DNA of 17,743 bases. Origin: Spirochaeta_B sp964398645. Its GTDB lineage: Bacteria; Spirochaetota; Spirochaetia; DSM-27196; DSM-8902. The position numbers and the translations under genes were made by a program. Under the pieces are notes generated by a model. The model was given only the letters and a program-made list of their open reading frames with translations. It searched no databases and was not told the origin of the DNA. Positions 1 to 7,785 of this stretch are shown here, in pieces. The DNA lies in NCBI GenBank assembly GCA_964398645.1, contig CAYNNU010000022.1, positions 1 through 17,743 on the forward strand, read 5' to 3'. Numbering within the stretch: position 1 is the first letter of the stretch; each line of letters opens with the position of its first letter.

Positions 1-2311
1 ATATTTCCGCTGTAACGGCGTGCTCCGGACGATCCATAGTGTAAGGAATGCGCGGCGGGCTTTGTTGTGCAGGCAAAGATGCAAGGTAACGGTTCACAAG
101 AGGCTCAAGCAGGTCAGGATCAATATTTCCACAAATAAAAACTGCACTGTTACCAAGCTGGGAGAAAAGTTTTTGGTATATTTCACTTGCTTTGAAAAAG
201 TCCATGTTTTGAATATTTTCTAGTTGCAAAGGGCGCTGTCGGATATTTTGTCCCGCGTACAGGCTTTGTAAGTGTTCGGCAAAGATTCCCTCTGGTACTG
301 AAGCTTGGCGTTCCAAGTTTGTTTCCAGTTGGCGCAGTATGACCTGAAAAGAGTTCTGATCGAATCTTGGGGTAGTGCTATATGCATATACCAATTGAAG
401 TAAAACTTCCAGGTCGGCAAGTGAGCTTGTGCCGGAAAAACCGTGCACATCATCACCAATAAACGGTTGTACTAGCACTTCATTTCCACTGAGTTTGTGT
501 TCCAGTTGGCTGCTGGTAAAATTCCCGATTCCTGATTGAATAGCAAGTGCCGCAGCAATTCGCGAACTATAGTAGTCTCGGTCGTTGCTGAGGCTATTCC
601 CTCCAAATTGTTCCAGATGGAAGAGAACTTCATCATCTTGAAAATCGGTTTTTTGAATAAATACCTGGATACCATTACTCAATTCCCACTCTAGAGTTCC
701 TGTTTCCGGGTGGTCTATCCGACGTACAATTTGTCCTGCCGTTGGTGGGTTTGGTATAAGAGGCCGTTGAGAAATGTCCTCTTCGGTAGCAGGGGGTTCT
801 AGTTGGGTAGCGGCAACATGTTCCAAAATGTCCATCAATGTATCTGGTTCGGGAAGTCTTAGCGATTCAGTTTCGGCTGCTTGGATAGTAACAACCCGGT
901 TGTCTGATTGAACATATGATTCAGCAAGGAGGTTGATTTCTTCAAGATTGATTTCGGGAAGAAGGCGATTGGTTAGTTCTTTTTCGTAGGCAATGCCGGG
1001 AAATGCCTCGTTGTTTAGGAAATGGCGGGTATACTCGGAGGCAAATGCCTGGCTGTCGGTGGTGTTTCTCTGGTTATAGGCGGTTTCCATATCGCGGAGT
1101 ATGCCTTGCTTTGCTCTTTCAAATTCTATAGGGCTAAATCCATACTGTTCAACTCGGACCGCTTCTTCTAGCAGGGCAGCAAAAGCCTCAAGGATTGAGT
1201 CTTCTTCGGTTTCTGCTTGAAGCAGGGCCGCGTCGCTACTGCGAACGATATTCCCGTAGGCAGCGCGGGCAGATAAGAATGGAGCATCAGCTTGATTAGC
1301 AATTTCATTTAAGCGGCTATTCAGCATGGAACAAAAAAGCCGGTGGGAAAGATGAAAACGGTAATCATCCTCTGTAATCAATGGTCTGGGAGTTTGTTTA
1401 TGGAAAATATCGATGCGGGTAGCACTTGCTTCCGGATCAGAGTTGATGGCAAAAAGTGTTCCCTGATTGTCGGGGACCGGGAAAGATGGCCGTTCGGGGC
1501 CGCTTTTTTCCGGCAGGTTTTGAAAAATACTGCGAATATTGTTTTCCATTTCCTGTGGATCGAAATCCCCTACAGCGATGATTGCCATGAGTTCCGGCCG
1601 GTACCAGCTGTGGTAGAATTCCCGCAGATCATCAGGTTCAGCGTGCAAAAAGATTTCGGATTTTCCAATGGGTAGCCTGCTGGCGTAGCGGGAATCATGA
1701 AAAATGACTGGGAATTGGGCATCGCGGAAACGTTGCGCCGCTCCTTGCCCCATGCGCCACTCTTCCTGAATAACAAGTCGTTCATTTTCTACTGCCTCTG
1801 CGGGGAACGCAGCGCTGCCCGCCCATTGCTGTAAAATATGTAATCCGTGTTCAATCTTTTCCGGATCGTCTGCCGGCAGCTGCAGCATAAAGACTGTTTC
1901 ATCAAAGCCGGTCCAGGCGTTTACGTCCGGTCCGAATCGCATACCCAGTGATTCTAGGTACTCGACAATCTCGTCCCGGTTTAGTTCTTCGGTGCCGAGA
2001 AAAAGGCCGTGTTCCACAAAATGTGCCAGTCCTTGCTGGTCAGCTCGTTCCAAAATAGATCCGGCGTTCACCACTAAGCGAAAAAAGACACGGTTTTGCG
2101 GCTCGCCATTTGCCCGAATGTAGTAGGAAAGTCCGTTGGAAAGCTGGCCGGTTCGGACAGCGGGGTCCTGCGGTAAAACGTGTGAGCCATGTGGGCTACC
2201 CTCCGCGGATCCGAAAGCAAACATGTTCATGCTTTGAAGGCTGAAAGTCAGGACTAAGAGAACGGCTGGGAATAGCCGTGTGAGTAATGTTGTTTTTGCG
2301 GAAAAATTCAT
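1..2311 (-). CDS. M16 family zinc metallopeptidase, exported (C-terminus off the left edge)
   Basis: The minus frame is open from an ATG at 2311 to the left edge, so about 770 residues are visible and the C-terminus is missing. The N-terminus is a signal-peptide-like segment (residues 1 to about 35), suggesting a periplasmic or outer-membrane-associated enzyme. The inverted zinc motif HFVEH is at residues 97-101, inside the usual context GLAHFVEHGLFLGT. The distal zinc ligand is probably the Glu near residue 177 in ENERLVIQEEW. A second, non-catalytic M16 repeat begins around residue 545 with LEWELSNGIQVFIQKTDF. This makes it a long single-chain enzyme of the PqqL type rather than a short two-subunit one. 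The family degrades peptides; the substrate here is unknown. It lies 52 bases downstream of the methyltransferase gene. No good Shine-Dalgarno precedes the ATG. I see no frameshift in the parts I translated. Confidence 0.9.
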   Translation of the reverse strand, partial: MNFSAKTTLLTRLFPAVLLVLTFSLQSMNMFAFGSAEGSPHGSHVLPQDPAVRTGQLSNGLSYYIRANGEPQNRVFFRLVVNAGSILERADQQGLAHFVEHGLFLGTEELNRDEIVEYLESLGMRFGPDVNAWTGFDETVFMLQLPADDPEKIEHGLHILQQWAGSAAFPAEAVENERLVIQEEWRMGQGAAQRFRDAQFPVIFHDSRYASRLPIGKSEIFLHAEPDDLREFYHSWYRPELMAIIAVGDFDPQEMENNIRSIFQNLPEKSGPERPSFPVPDNQGTLFAINSDPEASATRIDIFHKQTPRPLITEDDYRFHLSHRLFCSMLNSRLNEIANQADAPFLSARAAYGNIVRSSDAALLQAETEEDSILEAFAALLEEAVRVEQYGFSPIEFERAKQGILRDMETAYNQRNTTDSQAFASEYTRHFLNNEAFPGIAYEKELTNRLLPEINLEEINLLAESYVQSDNRVVTIQAAETESLRLPEPDTLMDILEHVAATQLEPPATEEDISQRPLIPNPPTAGQIVRRIDHPETGTLEWELSNGIQVFIQKTDFQDDEVLFHLEQFGGNSLSNDRDYYSSRIAAALAIQSGIGNFTSSQLEHKLSGNEVLVQPFIGDDVHGFSGTSSLADLEVLLQLVYAYSTTPRFDQNSFQVILRQLETNLERQASVPEGIFAEHLQSLYAGQNIRQRPLQLENIQNMDFFKASEIYQKLFSQLGNSAVFICGNIDPDLLEPLVNRYLASLPAQQSPPRIPYTMDRPEHAVTAEI

Positions 2312-2317
2312 GAAGAA

Positions 2318-2346
2318 AGATTACAACTGTTTATGGCGGTCGGCAA
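2318..2346 (-). promoter_or_regulatory. Weak candidate promoter for the M16 peptidase
   Basis: On the minus strand TTGCCG and TAATCT are separated by exactly 17 bases, and the -10 box ends 6 bases before the ATG at 2311. The -10 matches the consensus poorly (3 of 6). The main reason to list it is that spacing and distance to the start codon match the stronger minus-strand promoters elsewhere in the window. Read-through from the upstream methyltransferase gene is an equally good explanation for expression. Confidence 0.22.
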
Positions 2347-2363
2347 GGGTAGCTTAGACAGCC

Positions 2364-3416
2364 TTATGGGACAATTCCGTGCAAAATTGAAACAGGCAGG
2401 CCGCCATTTGAAAATGTGCATAGCTTTTCTACTGAGATGCCAATTTGGTTTTGAATTTCTGCTCCAATTTGCCCTTCCGGGCAAAGCATGCTCAGGTGCC
2501 AACTGGAAAAAGAACTCTGTAAAATGTTGCCAAAGCGGGCGAACAGGTTTCGCATATCATGTTTTCCGCCGATTCGTTTTCCATAGGGTGGGTTGGTGAT
2601 TATATGCCCTGTTGTCGTACAGGGCTTGAGAAAACTAATAGCCTGTTGTCTGATTTGTAGTTTGTCTGCTACACCAGCCCGTTCGGCATTGCGGTTGGCA
2701 ATGGCGCAGGCTCCAGCATCCCGGTCAGCTCCAATAATTGATGTCGGTTGGCAGGCACGGCGGTCGGCTAACAAAGCAGCTTCAATCGGGATTGTGCCTG
2801 AACCGCAAAAAGGGTCGATGAGCGCCTGTTCGCATTGCCAGCCGGATGCCTGCAGAAGCACTGCAGCCAAGTGTTCTTGGAGGGGAGCTTTTGCTGTTTC
2901 AAGGCGATAGCCACGTTTAGAAAGATCATTGCTGCCTACGGAAATACTGATGCGACAGTGGTTGTTGTTACAGTGGATATAAATGTAGGGGATTTTTTTT
3001 TGTTGCTCATTGTGGGGCTTGGCGTCGGACGGCCAGACCGGCTGGCAGTTTGGAAGCTGTTCTTGAATTACCTGGCCAAGCCGCTCCTGCAGGCCTTTTG
3101 TATGGTATAGCTTAGAACGGAAACTGCTGGCTTTAACGCTAAAAAAACTTGTCGGTTCGAGAATTTTGCTCCACTCGATTGCTTGTAGCTTGCGTTTGAA
3201 TTCTGCCATGCGCAGTGCCTGGAATTCATGTAGTTGTTGTAGCACACGAACAGGGGTGAACAGCGAAAAAATGCGTTCGATAACTTGTTCCGTGGCGGAT
3301 TGCCAGTGAACCTCTCCTTTTTGTATATGTGTGTCTCGTATCCCGCATTCGTGTAGTTCCTGTTGTACAAATTGCTCGGTTCCAGGGGTTGTAATAGCTA
3401 GGTAGCGCGTTTTCAT
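2364..3416 (-). CDS. THUMP-domain class I SAM-dependent RNA methyltransferase (RlmL-N/YpsC-like)
   Basis: A predicted 350-residue enzyme that would transfer a methyl group from S-adenosylmethionine to a guanine N2 in rRNA or tRNA, in the cytoplasm. The N-terminal half is THUMP-like and starts MKTRYLAITTPGTEQF. The C-terminal half has the SAM-binding motif DPFCGSGT at residues 201-208 and the catalytic motif NPPYG at 275-279. Together these place it in the UPF0020 group with RlmL and YpsC. The frame extends upstream to 3521, but I chose the ATG at 3416 because family homology begins there and the extra 35 residues are low-complexity. No Shine-Dalgarno precedes 3416; a candidate promoter lies immediately upstream, so the mRNA may be leaderless. 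A run of nine A lies in the coding strand at 3001-2993, between the two domains. The exact modified base cannot be told from sequence. Confidence 0.88.
   Translation of the reverse strand: MKTRYLAITTPGTEQFVQQELHECGIRDTHIQKGEVHWQSATEQVIERIFSLFTPVRVLQQLHEFQALRMAEFKRKLQAIEWSKILEPTSFFSVKASSFRSKLYHTKGLQERLGQVIQEQLPNCQPVWPSDAKPHNEQQKKIPYIYIHCNNNHCRISISVGSNDLSKRGYRLETAKAPLQEHLAAVLLQASGWQCEQALIDPFCGSGTIPIEAALLADRRACQPTSIIGADRDAGACAIANRNAERAGVADKLQIRQQAISFLKPCTTTGHIITNPPYGKRIGGKHDMRNLFARFGNILQSSFSSWHLSMLCPEGQIGAEIQNQIGISVEKLCTFSNGGLPVSILHGIVP
2993..3001 (-). repeat. A9 homopolymer inside the methyltransferase gene
   Basis: Nine consecutive A on the coding strand (CAA AAA AAA ATC, read Gln-Lys-Lys-Ile) lie between the THUMP and methyltransferase domains. 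Tracts of this length can slip during replication, transcription or translation. Nothing else shows that it does so here, and the frame as given is intact. Confidence 0.6.
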
Positions 3417-3421
3417 AGCTA

Positions 3422-3450
3422 TTTGTACTGCTTTTCTTTTTTTTATCCAA
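3422..3450 (-). promoter_or_regulatory. Candidate promoter for the methyltransferase gene
   Basis: On the minus strand TTGGAT and TACAAA are separated by 17 bases, with the -10 box ending 5 bases before the ATG at 3416. The box matches are moderate (3 of 6 and 4 of 6). If used, transcription would start at or next to the start codon, which agrees with the absence of a Shine-Dalgarno. Confidence 0.35.
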
Positions 3451-3475
3451 TAGCATGGGATTGAAGTTTTTTTTA

Positions 3476-3504
3476 TCGCCAGCATACATACTATTTTGTA
3501 TATT
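3476..3504 (+). promoter_or_regulatory. Candidate promoter for the RND adaptor-pump operon
   Basis: TCGCCA and TATATT are separated by 17 bases (4 of 6 and 5 of 6 matches to sigma70 consensus). A start near 3511 would give a leader of about 25 bases containing the Shine-Dalgarno AGGGA. It would be divergent from the methyltransferase promoter, with about 25 bases between the two. Confidence 0.33.
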
Positions 3505-3525
3505 AGAAAAAAGACCTGCAAAAAA

Positions 3526-3530
3526 AGGGA
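3526..3530 (+). promoter_or_regulatory. Shine-Dalgarno deciding the adaptor start
   Basis: AGGGA ends 5 bases before the ATG at 3536. It is too close to serve the ATG at 3530 and far downstream of the one at 3455, so 3536 is preferred. Confidence 0.55.
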
Positions 3531-3535
3531 TGGCT

Positions 3536-4699
3536 ATGAAGATTGTAGAAACTTGGATAAAAAACGTTTTTCCGCGGAATAGAAGGAAAACACTCTTTGT
3601 TCTTTTAATGGGATTAAGTATGGCTTTTGTTATCGTTTCCTGCTCTCAAAATGAAGCTGAAACAATGGTGACTGAATCTGGTGGAGCCGACGAGCAGCAA
3701 AATATCAATACTGATGATACGTTAGAAACAAGTAATACAGTTGTTGGCTATCTTGTTGAAACAGGATCGCTTGCAAATGCTTTGGAAGTTTCGGGAACAG
3801 TTTCTGGTGTGCAGGAAGCCCTTGTAATGAGTCAAACTCAAGGGATCGTTTCCGAGGTTCTGGTTGATTTGGGTGATCGGGTTCAGGCTGGCGATGTTCT
3901 GCTGCGCTTTGATGACTCGGTGGAAGCCGCGGCTTTGCGTCAGGCTCGGGCCTCCTTGGATTCTGCTCGTTTGGAAGCTGATGGTGCGGCCTTGCAACTT
4001 GATCGTGGTTCCGGCAGCCGGAGTCAATATGTACGCGCGCAGGCAACAGCTGCTGCCGCCGAGGCCGCATTGGAACAGGCCCGCCGAAATTATGAAAATC
4101 GTACAATTAGAGCCCCGATCGATGGCTGGGTAGCGGATATTACTGCAGGAACAGCGGCGGGAAATTTATTAAGCATTGGTTCGCGAACGGTGAGGATCGT
4201 TGATACCTCCCGTCTTATTATGCGAGTTGGGGTCGGACAGGACTCAATCGCTCGTATTCAACAGGGAAGTCCAGTGCAGGTTTTTATTCCCAGCGTCCGG
4301 GATGCAGCATTTTCAGCTGAGGTCCGCAGTGTATCTCCTGCGGCCGATCCCGCAACAGGCACTTTCCCGCTGGTTATCGAGTGGGAAAATACTGAGGACC
4401 GCATTATCCGCGCCGGCTTAGCCGGAATTGCCTATATAGAAAGTTTCTCTCTTGGTTCGAGCATTATTATCCCAGCTGCGGCGGTAAGCAGCCGGGCTGG
4501 CGAGACAGTTGTGTTTGTCGCCGAGGATGGCAGGGCAGTGCAGAGGCCGATTGTGCTTGCTGGAAAAAGAGGCGCCCGGGCAGCCGTAAGCGAGGGTTTG
4601 CAAGAGGGCGAGGTTGTTGTGGTTACAGGATTGGGAAATCTGGAAGATGGTGACCCGATTAGCGTTCAACTGCGGGGCAGCAGTCGCGACATTCAATAG
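3536..4699 (+). CDS. RND efflux periplasmic adaptor (membrane fusion protein), lipoprotein
   Basis: A 387-residue adaptor that would link the inner-membrane pump encoded next to it with an outer-membrane channel. The N-terminus has basic residues (RNRRK), a hydrophobic stretch, and a lipobox ending VIVSC with Cys36 as the lipidation site. This points to membrane-anchored periplasmic placement. Then come the biotinyl-lipoyl-like half motif (GIVSEVLVDLGDRVQAGDVL), an Ala/Gln/Arg-rich alpha-helical hairpin, the second lipoyl half (IRAPIDGWVADI), a beta-barrel domain and a C-terminal membrane-proximal domain. This is the usual HlyD/AcrA order. The frame opens at 3455, but the Shine-Dalgarno and the signal peptide favour 3536. 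Its TAG stop overlaps the pump's Shine-Dalgarno, so the two are coupled. No TolC-type channel or regulator gene is adjacent. Substrate unknown. Confidence 0.9.
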   Translation: MKIVETWIKNVFPRNRRKTLFVLLMGLSMAFVIVSCSQNEAETMVTESGGADEQQNINTDDTLETSNTVVGYLVETGSLANALEVSGTVSGVQEALVMSQTQGIVSEVLVDLGDRVQAGDVLLRFDDSVEAAALRQARASLDSARLEADGAALQLDRGSGSRSQYVRAQATAAAAEAALEQARRNYENRTIRAPIDGWVADITAGTAAGNLLSIGSRTVRIVDTSRLIMRVGVGQDSIARIQQGSPVQVFIPSVRDAAFSAEVRSVSPAADPATGTFPLVIEWENTEDRIIRAGLAGIAYIESFSLGSSIIIPAAAVSSRAGETVVFVAEDGRAVQRPIVLAGKRGARAAVSEGLQEGEVVVVTGLGNLEDGDPISVQLRGSSRDIQ

Positions 4700-4708
4700 G
4701 AAAAAAGC

Positions 4709-7700
4709 ATGACGATAGGTACGTTTTCAGTAAGAAATCCTGTATTGGTTAACATCATAACAATACTTATTCTGGCAATTGGTTTTTTGAGTATTCTGCG
4801 CCTCCCGCAGGAGCAGTTTGCAGAGGTTCCGTTCTTTTTTATCAATATTACCGTCCCGCATCCCGGGGTAAGTGCTGAAGACATCGAATCTTCGGTTACA
4901 GCTCCTATTGAGACTGCTATGCAGGGTCTTGATCAACTTTCAAAGGTGCGCTCGGTTACCAGCGATGGGGTCGCTCAAATTCAACTGGAGTTTGATCAGG
5001 GGATTCAGCGTTCGGAGTTTGACCGTGCTTTTCAGGATGTGAGGAATCGTTTTGGCTCTTTGAATTTGCCCGATGGCATACTTGGTGAACAAATTCGCGA
5101 ATTCAGTTCTAATGATTTTTTACCCGTAATTGAGTTGGTGGTTCATGGGGATCTGCCCTATGCGGAATTGAATGCTGCTGCTCTTCGTTTGAGTGATCGT
5201 ATTGAAGGTATTCGGGGTGTTTCGGGAGTGCAGCTGATCGGCTCCCGCGATCCGGTTATATATATTGAGCCGGCTCAGCAACGCCTGGAAACCCTGGGAA
5301 TTTCTTTGGACCGGGTAGTGCAACAAGTTCAGGTTCGCAGTGCTACTACCCCGGGAGGTTCGCTGAATACTCCCGGGCGAAGCTTTTTGCTGCGAACTGT
5401 TGGAGACATCCAATCGGCTCAAGATTTTGATCAGGTTATTTTAAGAACTGCTGATTCCGGTCAGGTGGTTCGGCTGTCTGACGTCGCTGAAATTCGGCGT
5501 GGGTTCGATGATGAAGGGCTTGAGGCGCGCTATAATGGGCGCTCAGCAATAGCCTTGAGAGTGGCAAAGGTTCCCGGTGGAAGTAGTGTTGATATTCTCG
5601 ATGCAGCCCGGCAGGAGGTTGACCGCTTTACTCAATCTGCTGCTGCACTGGGCTTGGAAGTCGATTATTTTAACGATTCCACCGTGCAAATTCGCGAAAG
5701 CATTGATGTGCTGGTGAGTAACGCCATCTTTGGCTTGATCCTGCTGGTGGCAATCTTGCTGGTGTTTTTTGGCTTGCGAAATGCTTTAATGACGGCGCTG
5801 GGTATTCCAGTAACAATTGCTGCAACGGCATTTATTCTGGAGCTCTTTGGAGAAACCCTGAACAGCAATACCCTCTTTGCGCTTGTTCTGGTACTCGGAC
5901 TGATTGTTGACCATGCAATTGTCATTATAGAAAATAGCTTTCGCTTACAACAGGAAGGCTTATCAAAACATCAAGCTGCAATTCGAGGGGTGGATCAGGT
6001 AGCGGTTCCGGTTTGGGCTGCAACAGCTACAACGGTTGCCGCATTTGTGCCTTTGATGTTTTTGCCCGGTTTGATTGGGCGGTTTTTGCGGGTGGTTCCC
6101 TTAACTGTTAGCATTGCACTTTTGGTGAGCACCTTTGAGGCTACCTTTTTTCTGCCCAGCCACTTTGCTGATTGGCCGGGAAAGATTCGGGACAGCAAGT
6201 TTAATCAATGGTTTGTCCGTGTGCAAAAGCAGTTTTCTGTGTGGCTTGAGCGCATGTATACCTATCGCGGGCGGGTTTTGCTGGCTGCTGCTGTGATTAT
6301 GGTGCTGGTTTTTGCGATGACTGGCTTTATAAAGCAAAATCTGTTTGATGCAGATGATTACAGTGTTGCCTATGTCGATATTCAAATGCCTCCGGGCACC
6401 CCGATTCGGCAAACGGCTGTAGTAGTTCGTCAATTTGAACAGCGACTTCTTCCCCTGGTCGGGCAAGGTGATGTAACTGCAATCAATTCCTATGTCGGTT
6501 TTTCCGCCGGAAGCGATGAGAATGTCAGCAACCCGACGGTTGGCCAGCTGGTTTTGGATCTTTTGGATGTTGGAAATGGCAGACAACGAACAGTAAATGA
6601 AATATTGCAAGAGATAGAAGGTATGACTGCAGATATTTCTGGTGCAGAGTCCGTGCGCTATCGAAAGCAGCAAAGTGGCCCGCCCGTTGATGCTCCTATA
6701 TCGTTTCGTTTATTTGGTGATTCATTTGAGAATCTCGAACAGGCAGCTGTGCGCATGCGACAGGAACTTGCCGACATCGAAGGTGTATACGATGTAAGTG
6801 ATAATCTGCAGCTTTCCAGCCCTGAACTACGGATTGTGGTCGATGAGTATCAGGCTTCACAATATGGTCTTGATAGAGCAAGCGTCGGTAGATTCATTCG
6901 TGCCGCTTTTGATGGGGTGCAGGCAGGTTCAGTGTTTATTGATAATGAAGAGGTTTCAATAATTGTCCGCTATGATTTGCCTAGGGCTATGACCTATGAG
7001 CGTTTTGCTCAGCTGCGAATTTCAACGGTAGATGGGCGCAGTGTTCCTTTGGATGCAGTTGCCAGAATTGAGCAAACATCGGCTTTGAGTCAAATTCGGC
7101 GGTTGGATGGACGGCGCGAGGTAACCATTGAGGCGCAAGCGGATGATAGCGTGGATCTTGGGCAAGTCAACGCTAGAATTCAGGCAATATACGATACGCA
7201 GATTGAGCAGCAGTTACCGGACGTTCAGCTTCGTCTCGGCGGGCAGTTTGCCGAATTCGGTGTTTTGCTGTTTGATATTCTTCGGGTTTTTCTGGTGGGT
7301 ATTTTTCTTATTTATACGATCCTAGCGGCTCAGTTTAAAAGTTACACAAAACCGATGCTGATAATGTTTAGCGTGCCCTTTGCTTTTGTCGGAATCATTT
7401 TGTATTTGATATTAACCGGTACGCCATTATCGACAACGGTTATTTATGCGGGCGTTGCTTTGGCTGGAATTGCCGTAAATGACAGTATCGTTCTTATCAG
7501 TTTTATAAATGAAGAGTTGGCTGCGGGGATTGGTCTGAAAGAGGCTATTATAACGGGGGCTACTTCGCGGCTGCGGCCGATTCTGCTTACCAGCATAACA
7601 ACCATTGCCGGTTTGTTGCCGGTTGCACTGGGAATAGGCGGTAAAAGTGCGGTTTGGAGTCCAATGGCCGGGACGATTGTTTTTGGTTTGATTTTTTCTA

Positions 7701-7765
7701 CCTTATCGGCGCTGGTGATAATTCCTTGTGTGTATGGCTTGTTGTTCGATCGGAAAAAAGCTTGA
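4709..7765 (+). CDS. RND family efflux transporter, inner-membrane pump subunit
   Basis: A 1018-residue pump of the AcrB/HAE superfamily, about the usual length. It starts with the typical N-terminal helix (FSVRNPVLVNIITILIL). Two large periplasmic loops each follow a first transmembrane helix, and the helix clusters lie around residues 335-540 and 855-1010. In TM4 the motif reads GLIVDHAIVIIEN: Asp401 matches the first proton-relay aspartate, but the second (AcrB Asp408) is replaced by His402. In TM10 the sequence GIAVNDSIVLI puts Asn924 where AcrB has Lys940. The later RPILLTS motif is kept. The pump probably uses proton motive force to export amphiphilic compounds, but substrate cannot be read from sequence. 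The Shine-Dalgarno AGGA at 4698-4701 overlaps the adaptor stop. The gene ends only 20 bases from convergent mgtE. Confidence 0.92.
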   Translation: MTIGTFSVRNPVLVNIITILILAIGFLSILRLPQEQFAEVPFFFINITVPHPGVSAEDIESSVTAPIETAMQGLDQLSKVRSVTSDGVAQIQLEFDQGIQRSEFDRAFQDVRNRFGSLNLPDGILGEQIREFSSNDFLPVIELVVHGDLPYAELNAAALRLSDRIEGIRGVSGVQLIGSRDPVIYIEPAQQRLETLGISLDRVVQQVQVRSATTPGGSLNTPGRSFLLRTVGDIQSAQDFDQVILRTADSGQVVRLSDVAEIRRGFDDEGLEARYNGRSAIALRVAKVPGGSSVDILDAARQEVDRFTQSAAALGLEVDYFNDSTVQIRESIDVLVSNAIFGLILLVAILLVFFGLRNALMTALGIPVTIAATAFILELFGETLNSNTLFALVLVLGLIVDHAIVIIENSFRLQQEGLSKHQAAIRGVDQVAVPVWAATATTVAAFVPLMFLPGLIGRFLRVVPLTVSIALLVSTFEATFFLPSHFADWPGKIRDSKFNQWFVRVQKQFSVWLERMYTYRGRVLLAAAVIMVLVFAMTGFIKQNLFDADDYSVAYVDIQMPPGTPIRQTAVVVRQFEQRLLPLVGQGDVTAINSYVGFSAGSDENVSNPTVGQLVLDLLDVGNGRQRTVNEILQEIEGMTADISGAESVRYRKQQSGPPVDAPISFRLFGDSFENLEQAAVRMRQELADIEGVYDVSDNLQLSSPELRIVVDEYQASQYGLDRASVGRFIRAAFDGVQAGSVFIDNEEVSIIVRYDLPRAMTYERFAQLRISTVDGRSVPLDAVARIEQTSALSQIRRLDGRREVTIEAQADDSVDLGQVNARIQAIYDTQIEQQLPDVQLRLGGQFAEFGVLLFDILRVFLVGIFLIYTILAAQFKSYTKPMLIMFSVPFAFVGIILYLILTGTPLSTTVIYAGVALAGIAVNDSIVLISFINEELAAGIGLKEAIITGATSRLRPILLTSITTIAGLLPVALGIGGKSAVWSPMAGTIVFGLIFSTLSALVIIPCVYGLLFDRKKA

Positions 7766-7785
7766 TTGTATTTTATGGATTTCGG

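Noticed and set aside
1343..1675. 110-residue plus-strand open frame inside the M16 peptidase
   Set aside because: Antisense to the continuous M16 reading frame, which carries the HFVEH motif; no Shine-Dalgarno or family match.
3417..3521. Upstream extension of the methyltransferase frame to 3521
   Set aside because: The extra 35 residues are not family-like and include hydrophobic and Lys-rich stretches from an A/T-rich promoter region; THUMP homology starts at the ATG at 3416.
3455..3535. Start of the RND adaptor at 3455 or 3530
   Set aside because: 3455 lies in the promoter region and would put extra residues before a normal lipoprotein signal peptide; 3530 is too close to AGGGA. The ATG at 3536 fits best.
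6101..6673. 190-residue minus-strand open frame inside the RND pump gene
   Set aside because: It lies wholly antisense to a gene with clear RND motifs and shows no family motif itself.
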